From Acidobacteriaceae bacterium (GTDB lineage Bacteria > Acidobacteriota > Terriglobia > Terriglobales > Acidobacteriaceae), in contig PLBX01000104.1 of NCBI GenBank assembly GCA_003135495.1, positions 1 through 5,581 on the forward strand: a DNA stretch of 5,581 nucleotides. The letters are read 5' to 3'. Numbering within the stretch: position 1 is the first letter of the stretch; each line of letters starts with the position of its first letter. This document shows, one piece after another, positions 1 to 5,255 of this stretch. A model generated the notes under the pieces. The model ran no database searches, was not told where the DNA came from, and was given only the letters and a program-made list of their open reading frames with translations. Made by a program: the position numbers and the translations under genes.

Positions 1-50
1 GCGCGCGAACATGTGATCTATTCGTTTTCCTTGGGCTGAATTAGGAATTT

Positions 51-78
51 TCAGGCGGGCCTCCGCGCCGTCGCCTGA
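51..78. repeat. Inverted repeat upstream of the DinB-like gene
   Basis: A perfect 7-bp inverted repeat (TCAGGCG at 51-57, CGCCTGA at 72-78) encloses a 14-nt GC-rich spacer. No T-run follows on either strand, so it does not look like an intrinsic terminator. It lies 33 bases before the DinB-like start and could be an operator or a leader hairpin. The role is unknown. The rest of 1-104 shows no gene or convincing promoter. Confidence 0.3.
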
Positions 79-110
79 GTCCAAAGCAGCGGTCATGCAT
101 CTACGTGGGT

Positions 111-665
111 ATGGCAAACTTGACGGAATTCAGCCTGGCCGAGTCCATTCCAGTTCTCTCACGCACTCCCGCAACTCTAAATGCGCTGTTGCGCGGGCTG
201 CCCAACATATGGGTGCGCTGCAACGAAGGAACAGATACTTGGAGCGCGTTCGACATAATGGGTCACCTGATTTTTGGAGAGCGCACCGACTGGATGCCGC
301 GGGTGCGGATCATATTGGAGAGCGGAGAAGGACGGCCATTTGATCCCTTCGACCGCTTTGCGCAGTCGAAAGAGAATCAAAACAAGTCTATGGAACAACT
401 CTTGGATGATTTCGCCCGCCTGCGAACAGAGAATCTAGCTGAGTTGCAGAGATTGAATTTGCAGCACGAAGGTTTGACCCGGCACGGAAGACATCCAGAG
501 CTGGGAGTGGTCACGCTATCGGAACTTCTGGCAACATGGGTCGTTCACGACCTCACCCATTTGCATCAACTATCCCGGGTAATGGCCCACCAGTATCGTG
601 ATGCAGTTGGTCCGTGGAGCGCCTATCTGGGCGTGCTGCAGTGTACCGGTCATAGCGCTCCGTAG
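111..665 (+). CDS. DinB-superfamily protein (putative metal-dependent hydrolase/transferase fold)
   Basis: This is a 184-residue cytoplasmic protein of the DinB/YfiT-like four-helix-bundle superfamily. The family usually carries a metal site of three histidines; some members are thiol-dependent S-transferases, but most have no known substrate. Counting from ATG 111, the likely ligands are His52 (MGHLIFGE) in the second helix and His146 and His150 (VVHDLTHLHQ) in the last helix. The opening (LAESIPVLSRTPATLNALL) and the ending (GPWSAYLGVL) match the usual form and length of a common soil-bacterial branch, so the gene looks complete. An in-frame GTG lies at 105, two codons earlier. ATG 111 was preferred because family members start there, but neither start has a clear ribosome binding site. 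It has no operon partner in the window. The exact reaction cannot be read from the sequence. Confidence 0.85.
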   Translation: MANLTEFSLAESIPVLSRTPATLNALLRGLPNIWVRCNEGTDTWSAFDIMGHLIFGERTDWMPRVRIILESGEGRPFDPFDRFAQSKENQNKSMEQLLDDFARLRTENLAELQRLNLQHEGLTRHGRHPELGVVTLSELLATWVVHDLTHLHQLSRVMAHQYRDAVGPWSAYLGVLQCTGHSAP

Positions 666-1001
666 TGAATCGAGTGTCAGCAGACCCTTCCGCGGCAACA
701 GGTATGACTCTACATTGCACGTCCGGCCTGTCGGATTGGCCAAATCCCGGTTAGTCGGTAAAACGGAAGTTATTCGAGCCGCCAACTGGTAGGCAATCGC
801 CTCAATTGGCGTAACGTCCCCATTGCACGAACTGACCAACTTCCTACGAATGTGAGCACAATAATTGTCATCGCCGCCATCCAGAGCGGTTATGCAGTAG
901 AGAACCTAAGTCAAATGTGAACTTCAGAAGCCACGGTTTGCTGACCCCATCTATACTGCATTCTGTTCCCAAGTCATCAAACTTTCCCACGGGGTTTATT
1001 C
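666..1001. other. Intergenic gap with weak palindromes, no gene seen
   Basis: This 336-base stretch separates two co-directional genes. No ORF with coding character or RNA gene was recognised. It holds an 8-bp palindrome, TTGGCCAA (736-743), flanked by GGA and TCC with one extra A. It also holds a bulged stem-loop (about 770-815) and the short inverted repeat ACAAT-A-ATTGT (858-868), which could be an operator half-site pair. TATACT at 952-957 resembles a -10 box, but no -35 hexamer lies at a proper distance. No intrinsic terminator is visible after the DinB-like gene. Confidence 0.5.
770..815. repeat. Bulged stem-loop in the gap before the PQQ dehydrogenase gene
   Basis: GTTA (770-773) pairs with TAAC (812-815), CGCCAA (780-785) pairs with TTGGCG (806-811), and AGGC (791-794) pairs with GCCT (799-802) around the loop AATC. 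A 6-nt bulge (774-779) and an internal loop interrupt the helix. There is no T-run, so it is a poor intrinsic terminator. It resembles a folded RNA or DNA site, but chance is possible at this stem quality. Confidence 0.25.
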
Positions 1002-3140
1002 ATGAAGAAGCGGAGTCGCGTAAATGCATTGTACGTTTTCGTTTTGACGGCCGCGGGGCTGCTCGCCGCCATGAGTCTTGCTTCTAAATCTTCAGCGGAT
1101 GGGCCGGCGAAAGCTGGTGACGTAACGGAAGCGCGAGTCTTGCAGGAAACTTCCGAAGGCAACAACTGGATGGTCGACGGCGGGGATTTTGACGAGCGGC
1201 ATTTCAGTTCGTTAAAGGAAATTACCGACAAAAACATCGACACGCTGGGGCTGGCATGGTGGTTGGATATTGATAGTCCGATGGGCATGACGGCGGAGCC
1301 GATTGCGGTCGACGGCAAAATTTACGTCACCGACTCGCTGTCGCGGGTGTACGCGGTGGACGCCTCGTCGGGACATCTGTTATGGAAGTTTGATCCCAGG
1401 ATCAAGCTAGGGATGAGCACGCAGAACTCATACTCCGCGCGCGTGAATCGAGGCGTCGCGGTTTGGAATGGGAAGGTGTATGTAGGCACGGGAGATTGCC
1501 GTCTATTTGCGATCGATGCTGCGTCGGGGAAACAGGTATGGGCTTCACGAATCTGCGATGCCGCCAAAACCGGCACCACCGGGGCGCCGCACGTGGCCAA
1601 AGGAAAAGTATTTATCGGATATAACGGTGCGGATGACGAGGTTCGAGGGTCGCTGGTTGCTTTCGACGCGGAGACCGGGAAAGAGGCATGGCGGTTCTGG
1701 ACAGTTCCGGGAGATCCGGCGAATGGATTCGAATCGAAGGCGCTGGAGCGGGCGGCTAAAACCTGGACCGGCAAGCAGTGGTGGAGGTTCGGCGGCGGAG
1801 ATGTGTGGGACCCGATTACGTACGATCCCGTGACCGGCCTTCTACTTTTCGGCACATCCAGAGCGGGAGTTGGCGAAGGTACGGACTCACCTGCCGACTC
1901 TCCCGGCGGCGACAAATTGTATTCGGGATGCATTGTTGCAGTGAATCCCGATACGGGCGGATATGTTTGGCATTTCCAGACCAGCATTCAAAACTTCGAT
2001 ACCGAAAACTTCCACATCATTCTTGCGGACCTCGACATCGACGGACAAAGGCGGCATGTGGCGATGACCGCTCCGAAGAATGGCTTCTTTTATGTGCTGG
2101 ATGCAAAGACTGGGGAGTTCATCGCGGGGAAGCCTATAGTGAAAATTCTCTGGGCTACCTCTCTCGATCGCAAGACCGGACGGCCGCTCTTGTTTCCGGG
2201 CGCCACGCAGCGCGGTTGGACGGTTCACAACTGGTGGCACATGAGCTACAGCCCGGTAACGGGGCTGGTGTATATTCCGACAACGGATCGCCGGTCTAGC
2301 ATTAGATCTTCTACTCGATCTTCCACCGAGCCGGCACAAGAAGAGCCTGTGGGAGAAGGTGCGTGGGCGGGCGCTTTCGATGGCAGGCTTGTCGCATGGG
2401 ACCCAGTCAGCGAATCCGCGCGCTGGTCAGCGGAGTTGCCCATAGCAGTCAATAGCAGCGTTCTCTCTACCGCCGGAAATTTAGTGTTTCAAGGCGAAGG
2501 CACCGGTGAATTTGACGCTTACGCTGCGGACAGCGGGAAAAAACTTTGGTCGATCAAGACAGGTTCAGCGATTGATGCCACTCCGGTGAGCTTTAGCGTG
2601 AATGGCGAGCAGTACGTTGTGGTTCCCGTGGGATGGGGATCGGCCTCGCGAATTTTTGGCCCGGCTAGCATGATGGCGACTCCCGAATCGAAACGGGGCC
2701 CGTCGAGGCTATTGGCCTTCAAACTGGGAGCGAAGAATCCCTTTCCTTACCCATCGAATACGATACCGCTTGTACCGAAGCCTCCGAAGCAAATCTTCAG
2801 CAAAGAAGTGGTTGAGCGGGGGAAGGCTCTGTACGAAAGCCACCTCTGCTCCGGGTGTCACTCTCCAGGACTCGATGGCAGCGGAGCGTGGACGGTGAAC
2901 GGAGCGATTCCGGATTTGCGCTATGCGCCGCCCGAAGTCCACAGCCAATGGTACGGCATCGTTCTCGCGGGCACGCATCGCGATGCGGGCATGCTTGGAT
3001 TCGGCACGGACTTGCAGTTCCCCAACATAAAAAAGCTGACGGCACGGGAAGCGGACGCAATTCATGCCTACGTTATCGATGGGGCTTGGAGAGCGTATGA
3101 CGAACAACAAAAAAGTCTGGGAGATAAGGGAGGACATTAG
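1002..3140 (+). CDS. PQQ-dependent alcohol dehydrogenase with C-terminal cytochrome c (quinohemoprotein)
   Basis: This 712-residue exported enzyme is expected to oxidise an alcohol or related substrate in the periplasm, passing electrons from PQQ to a fused heme c. Residues 1-32 form a signal peptide (KKRSR, then a hydrophobic stretch to about A27, cleavage near A27 or A32). Residues about 54-590 form the eight-bladed PQQ propeller, with typical blade repeats such as VYAVDASSGHLLW and LVAFDAETGKEAW. Trp269 matches the PQQ-stacking Trp, Asp333 the catalytic Asp, and Lys359 (APKNGFFYVLD) the Lys usual in ethanol-type enzymes. The heme motif CSGCH is at 616-620, with Met664 the likely axial ligand. 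Length fits the quinohemoprotein group. Oddities: the vicinal Cys pair is replaced by Tyr144-Ser145, the metal-ligand Glu by Asp211, and the ligand Asn by Arg287. A GGGG at 991-994 is the only ribosome-binding-like sequence. No PQQ biosynthesis or electron-acceptor genes are nearby. Family assignment is firm; substrate and metal are not. Confidence 0.93.
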   Translation: MKKRSRVNALYVFVLTAAGLLAAMSLASKSSADGPAKAGDVTEARVLQETSEGNNWMVDGGDFDERHFSSLKEITDKNIDTLGLAWWLDIDSPMGMTAEPIAVDGKIYVTDSLSRVYAVDASSGHLLWKFDPRIKLGMSTQNSYSARVNRGVAVWNGKVYVGTGDCRLFAIDAASGKQVWASRICDAAKTGTTGAPHVAKGKVFIGYNGADDEVRGSLVAFDAETGKEAWRFWTVPGDPANGFESKALERAAKTWTGKQWWRFGGGDVWDPITYDPVTGLLLFGTSRAGVGEGTDSPADSPGGDKLYSGCIVAVNPDTGGYVWHFQTSIQNFDTENFHIILADLDIDGQRRHVAMTAPKNGFFYVLDAKTGEFIAGKPIVKILWATSLDRKTGRPLLFPGATQRGWTVHNWWHMSYSPVTGLVYIPTTDRRSSIRSSTRSSTEPAQEEPVGEGAWAGAFDGRLVAWDPVSESARWSAELPIAVNSSVLSTAGNLVFQGEGTGEFDAYAADSGKKLWSIKTGSAIDATPVSFSVNGEQYVVVPVGWGSASRIFGPASMMATPESKRGPSRLLAFKLGAKNPFPYPSNTIPLVPKPPKQIFSKEVVERGKALYESHLCSGCHSPGLDGSGAWTVNGAIPDLRYAPPEVHSQWYGIVLAGTHRDAGMLGFGTDLQFPNIKKLTAREADAIHAYVIDGAWRAYDEQQKSLGDKGGH

Positions 3141-3143
3141 TGA

Positions 3144-3218
3144 TGGTTGTTTAGAGGCAGCCAACGAAGCGATCCACCTGATGAGGAACTTCAACTTTAA
3201 TATTGGTCTAAACAATCA
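3144..3218. repeat. 12-bp inverted repeat bracketing the convergent intergenic region
   Basis: TGGTTGTTTAGA (3144-3155) is complementary to TCTAAACAATCA (3207-3218), with a single G-T wobble, across a 51-nt spacer. It begins four bases after the PQQ-dehydrogenase stop codon and ends on the toxin stop codon (3216-3218). As RNA it could close a large hairpin serving as a shared 3' end for two convergent genes. As DNA it could be the end repeats of a tiny inserted element. There is no GC-rich stem with a T-run, so classical intrinsic termination is not supported. Confidence 0.35.
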
Positions 3219-3524
3219 CAGGGAAAACCGGCGGTGTAGAAAAGCGGGGATATCGCGTGCACCCTGGGTCACGGCCACAATCTCAATGGGCCGGGACGTG
3301 GCGCGATAGATGACGAGGTAAGCGCCCACCGGCCAGAACAGAACCGGGTAAGTGGTCAGATCATCGCGCTTATGGCCTATGCCAGGCGTGCTGCCAATAG
3401 CGTCGAACGCATCGAACAACCTGCCTATCCACTGGTCGGCGGCGTCAATATTATCCTGGGCGATAAAGTCCCATATGCCATCCAGGTCGCGGTCGGCATC
3501 CTCGCTCAGAATATACTGCGTCAC
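3216..3524 (-). CDS. parE: ParE/RelE-family toxin
   Basis: This 102-residue cytoplasmic protein is the toxin of a type II toxin-antitoxin pair. The N-terminal helix region (YILSEDADRDLDGIWDFIAQDN) and the C-terminal strand block (YPVLFWPVGAYLVIYRATSRPIEIVAVTQGARDIPAFL) match ParE proteins in order and length. ParE members typically poison DNA gyrase while RelE members cleave mRNA; the ParD-type partner favours ParE, but the target is an inference. The start is GTG at 3522-3524, preceded on the minus strand by GGAAAG (3538-3533) eight bases away, inside the end of the antitoxin gene. Only three bases (GGC) separate the antitoxin TAA from this GTG, and the two genes share a reading frame. Antitoxin-first order is usual. 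The symbol reflects family only. Confidence 0.9.
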   Translation of the reverse strand: MTQYILSEDADRDLDGIWDFIAQDNIDAADQWIGRLFDAFDAIGSTPGIGHKRDDLTTYPVLFWPVGAYLVIYRATSRPIEIVAVTQGARDIPAFLHRRFSL

Positions 3525-3527
3525 GCC

Positions 3528-3788
3528 TTATGCTTTCCGACGCTGCTCGGATTTACGCTTGAGCCGGGCGCGGGCGTCCCTTGGGTGAACATGTTGTCCC
3601 CGGTCAAGCGTGTCCAGACGGCGGCCAAGCTCATGGTTGAACCCGGCAAGCTGGACAGAGCGCGCATGGTCATGCTCTTCAAGCAACCGGAGCGCTTCCC
3701 TGACTACTTCGCTCGCGGAGTTGTAGCGGCCCGATTCTACTTTGGCGCTCACGAATTTCTCAAGCTCGGTAGTAAGAGACACGTTCAT
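3528..3788 (-). CDS. parD: ParD-family antitoxin (ribbon-helix-helix)
   Basis: This 86-residue DNA-binding antitoxin neutralises the toxin encoded just downstream and is expected to repress its own operon. The N-terminal strand and helices (MNVSLTTELEKFVSAKVESGRYNSASEVVREALRLLEE) form the ribbon-helix-helix fold. The basic C-terminal tail ending KRKSEQRRKA is typical of the toxin-binding part of ParD, which is disordered when free. The ATG at 3786-3788 has a good ribosome binding site, GGGAG (3800-3796), seven bases upstream. A promoter and a 25-bp palindrome lie immediately upstream, consistent with autoregulation. The gene is on the same strand as the upstream dehydrogenase but 113 bases away with its own promoter, so it need not be co-transcribed. 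Confidence 0.92.
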   Translation of the reverse strand: MNVSLTTELEKFVSAKVESGRYNSASEVVREALRLLEEHDHARSVQLAGFNHELGRRLDTLDRGQHVHPRDARARLKRKSEQRRKA

Positions 3789-3809
3789 GGCTAGGCTCCC
3801 AATTATCTG

Positions 3810-3838
3810 ACTTTAGCGTCGTTAACAAAGATTGTCAA
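3810..3838 (-). promoter_or_regulatory. Sigma-70-type promoter of the toxin-antitoxin operon
   Basis: On the minus strand a perfect -35 box TTGACA (3838-3833) is followed, after exactly 17 bases, by TAAAGT (3815-3810), which matches four of six -10 consensus positions. Transcription would start near 3803, just before the antitoxin ribosome binding site, giving a very short leader. The -35 box sits in the centre of the palindrome at 3823-3847. Confidence 0.7.
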
Positions 3839-3847
3839 TCTTTGTTA
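3823..3847. promoter_or_regulatory. 25-bp palindromic operator of the toxin-antitoxin operon
   Basis: Two perfect 12-base arms, TAACAAAGATTG (3823-3834) and CAATCTTTGTTA (3836-3847), flank a single central base at 3835. The palindrome covers the -35 box and part of the spacer of the operon promoter, so a bound ParD dimer or ParD-ParE complex would block RNA polymerase. It is AT-rich with no GC core or T-run, so it is a protein-binding site rather than a terminator for the upstream dehydrogenase gene. Confidence 0.7.
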
Positions 3848-3901
3848 TAAACGTTGAAGTTTGGCACTAACCCATGAGGAGAACTACATATTCTTTTGCG
3901 C

Positions 3902-4924
3902 CTACGGGTTCAGCACGATCTTGCCGAACATCTGGCTCTTCTCCAGGTACTCATGAGCGGCGCGGATTTCCTTCAGAGGGAAAGTGCGGTCGATGACGGG
4001 CTTGAGGCGTCCGGCGAAGACGTGGCTTAGGACTTCGTGGAGTTCGCTCATGGTACCCATGTAGGAACCGAGCAACGCCAGTTGTCGCGAGAAGAGAAAG
4101 CGCAGATCGAGATCAACTTTTGGTCCTGTGGTCGCGCCGCAGGTGACTAGCGTGCCTCCGGCTTTCAGCGATCTCACACTCTCCTCCCAGGTTGCTTTTC
4201 CTACGTGCTCGATGACGATGTCGGCGCCTTCGGAGTTGGTGATCTTGCGGACCTCCTGCGAAATCTTTTGCTGGTAGTGATTGATAACGAAGTCGGCGCC
4301 TAGTTCGCGGGCACGCACGATTTTGCGATCGTCGCCGGCAGTGGCGATTACGCGCGCGTGAAAGAGTTTTGCGATCTGGATGGCTGCGATTCCCACGCCG
4401 GAGTTTGCTCCCAGGACGAGGACAGTTTGACCGGGGCGGATGGCGGCGCGTCCCGTGAGCATGTGCCAGGCGGTAACAAATACTAACGACACGCTGGCGG
4501 CCTGATTGAAATCGAGCGAGTCTGGGATGGGGATGACGTTGACTCTGGGCGCGGCAAACAGTTCGCAGTTGCCGCCGTCCACGCCGTTGCCGAGAACGGT
4601 GAAATGGCGGCACTGATTTTGCAGTCCGGCAACGCATTTTGCGCAGTGATTACAGAAATGCATGGGAGCGATCAAGACGCGCTGGCCTACTTTTAGGTCG
4701 GTGACGTACTCGCCTAATTCGACGATTTCTCCGGCGATATCGCTGCCCATGATGTGGGGCAGGTTCACTCCGGGCAGGCCGCCGCGCACGAATATATCCA
4801 GATGATTCATGGAGCAGGCGCGCACGCGAATCAGCACTTGATCCTTGCGCGGCTTGGGATCGGGAACGTCTTCGTAGGTGAGGACTTCGGGTCCACCGAA
4901 TTGATGGATGCGTACGGCTTTCAT
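3902..4924 (-). CDS. Zinc-binding medium-chain dehydrogenase/reductase (MDR alcohol dehydrogenase / quinone reductase-like)
   Basis: This 340-residue cytoplasmic NAD(P)-dependent oxidoreductase belongs to the medium-chain dehydrogenase superfamily. The N-terminal GroES-like domain (about 1-125) starts MKAVRIHQFGGPEVLTYEDV. It has an intact structural zinc site, Cys91, Cys94, Cys97 and Cys105 (C-x2-C-x2-C-x7-C). The Rossmann domain follows, with the dinucleotide loop GANSGVG at 172-178. The catalytic-zinc Cys of classical alcohol dehydrogenases aligns with Asn40 (ACSMNHLD) and the GHE motif with GSD (60-62), so the catalytic zinc is probably absent, as in quinone-reductase-like branches. No acidic residue is evident at the end of the second Rossmann strand (VIATAGDDRK), which may favour NADP(H). 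Length is typical and the gene is complete. ATG 4922-4924 has AGGAG (4934-4930) five bases upstream. It is divergent from the tRNA-like gene. Substrate is unknown. Confidence 0.9.
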   Translation of the reverse strand: MKAVRIHQFGGPEVLTYEDVPDPKPRKDQVLIRVRACSMNHLDIFVRGGLPGVNLPHIMGSDIAGEIVELGEYVTDLKVGQRVLIAPMHFCNHCAKCVAGLQNQCRHFTVLGNGVDGGNCELFAAPRVNVIPIPDSLDFNQAASVSLVFVTAWHMLTGRAAIRPGQTVLVLGANSGVGIAAIQIAKLFHARVIATAGDDRKIVRARELGADFVINHYQQKISQEVRKITNSEGADIVIEHVGKATWEESVRSLKAGGTLVTCGATTGPKVDLDLRFLFSRQLALLGSYMGTMSELHEVLSHVFAGRLKPVIDRTFPLKEIRAAHEYLEKSQMFGKIVLNP

Positions 4925-5036
4925 GGGGGCTCCTGCAACTGAGGTGAACTGTTTCGGGACTAGATACCAAATCGAAAATGTACCAGACGCGCTGTGATAA
5001 ATCGCGCAGAATATCGATGGGTAAGGGCGTGGGTTT

Positions 5037-5049
5037 GCCTAACGTAGGC
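5037..5049. repeat. Perfect short palindrome just before the tRNA-like gene
   Basis: GCCTA (5037-5041) and TAGGC (5045-5049) flank the triplet ACG. It ends seven bases before the predicted 5' end of the tRNA-like RNA. It could be an operator in the divergent promoter region or a small hairpin near a 5' processing site. It may also be coincidence at this length. Confidence 0.3.
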
Positions 5050-5056
5050 CATGTTT

Positions 5057-5143
5057 GGAGGGTGTTTTCAGTGGGTACTGGACACGATCCGCGAAACCGG
5101 TGAGTGGCCATGAGCCACTGCAGTTCGAGTCTGCCGCCCTCCG
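5057..5143 (+). tRNA. Allo-tRNA / tRNA-like RNA with 8/4 acceptor-T architecture and long variable arm
   Basis: The 87-base segment folds as a class II cloverleaf. The acceptor stem has 8 bp: GGAGGGTG (5057-5064) with CGCCCTCC (5135-5142), one T-G wobble. After two linker bases comes a 6-bp D-stem, TTCAGT (5067-5072) with ACTGGA (5077-5082), one wobble, closed by the 4-base loop GGGT. The variable arm is AGTGGC (5103-5108) with GCCACT (5114-5119), 6 bp. The T-stem has only 4 bp, GCAG (5120-5123) with CTGC (5131-5134), around the canonical loop TTCGAGT. The discriminator is G5143 and CCA is not encoded. The 6-bp D-stem with 4-base loop recalls tRNA-Sec; the long variable arm and G73 fit recognition by seryl-tRNA synthetase. 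The 8/4 branch is the form reported for allo-tRNAs, including Acidobacteria. The anticodon arm (5083-5102) is abnormal, so decoding is doubtful. It could be a regulatory RNA or a decayed tRNA. Confidence 0.78.
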
Positions 5144-5160
5144 TGCAGTCACTCACAAAA

Positions 5161-5255
5161 TGCCCACAAAAGTACCCTTGACAATGGATGTCGGCGGCGC
5201 GACGATGAAGATTCGCGGGCCGTGTCCTGAGTACTCACAGGCGAAACACCAGTAG
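5161..5255 (+). CDS. Possible 31-codon small ORF (doubtful)
   Basis: An ATG-started frame encodes 31 residues, beginning MPTKVPLTMDVGGATMKIRG and ending with QAKHQ. Its TAG stop (5253-5255) overlaps the first two bases of the terminator stem, an arrangement seen with real small genes. Against it, there is no ribosome binding site before the ATG, no recognised family, and the length could arise by chance. The frame continues open upstream through the tRNA-like gene to a TTG at 5055, which is not a credible start. If it is not translated, the segment is a 3' trailer of the tRNA-like transcript. Confidence 0.22.

Noticed and set aside
51..78. Intrinsic terminator upstream of the DinB-like gene
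   Set aside because: The 7-bp stem has a large loop and no T-run on either strand.
770..815. Possible integron attC site, because GTTA and TAAC flank an imperfect hairpin
   Set aside because: The outer boxes are in the wrong order (attC needs RYYYAAC on the left and GTTRRRY on the right), and no cassette structure surrounds it.
938..957. Promoter for the PQQ dehydrogenase from TTGCTG and TATACT
   Set aside because: The two boxes are only eight bases apart, not about 17, and a sigma-54 reading lacks the GG element at the required distance.
1322..1987. 221-residue minus-strand frame inside the PQQ dehydrogenase gene
   Set aside because: The plus-strand protein matches its family across this region. 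The antisense frame is proline/serine-rich filler with no recognisable domain.
3372..3794. 140-residue plus-strand frame overlapping the toxin-antitoxin genes
   Set aside because: It is antisense to two well-matched minus-strand genes, has no family resemblance and no ribosome binding site, so it is a shadow frame.
5057..5143. Reading the tRNA-like gene as an ordinary tRNA-Sec
   Set aside because: The T-stem is 4 bp rather than 5, and no TCA anticodon in a CTTCAAA-like loop exists in 5083-5102. No selenoprotein or SECIS element was seen either.
5178..5206. Promoter from TTGACA at 5178 with GACGAT 17 bases downstream
   Set aside because: The -10 match is poor (three of six) and transcripts would meet the terminator about 50 bases later. 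It is likely chance.
5055..5255. 66-residue plus-strand frame starting at TTG 5055
   Set aside because: Its first half is the tRNA-like gene and the TTG lacks a ribosome binding site. Only the last 31 codons were kept, as a doubtful ORF.
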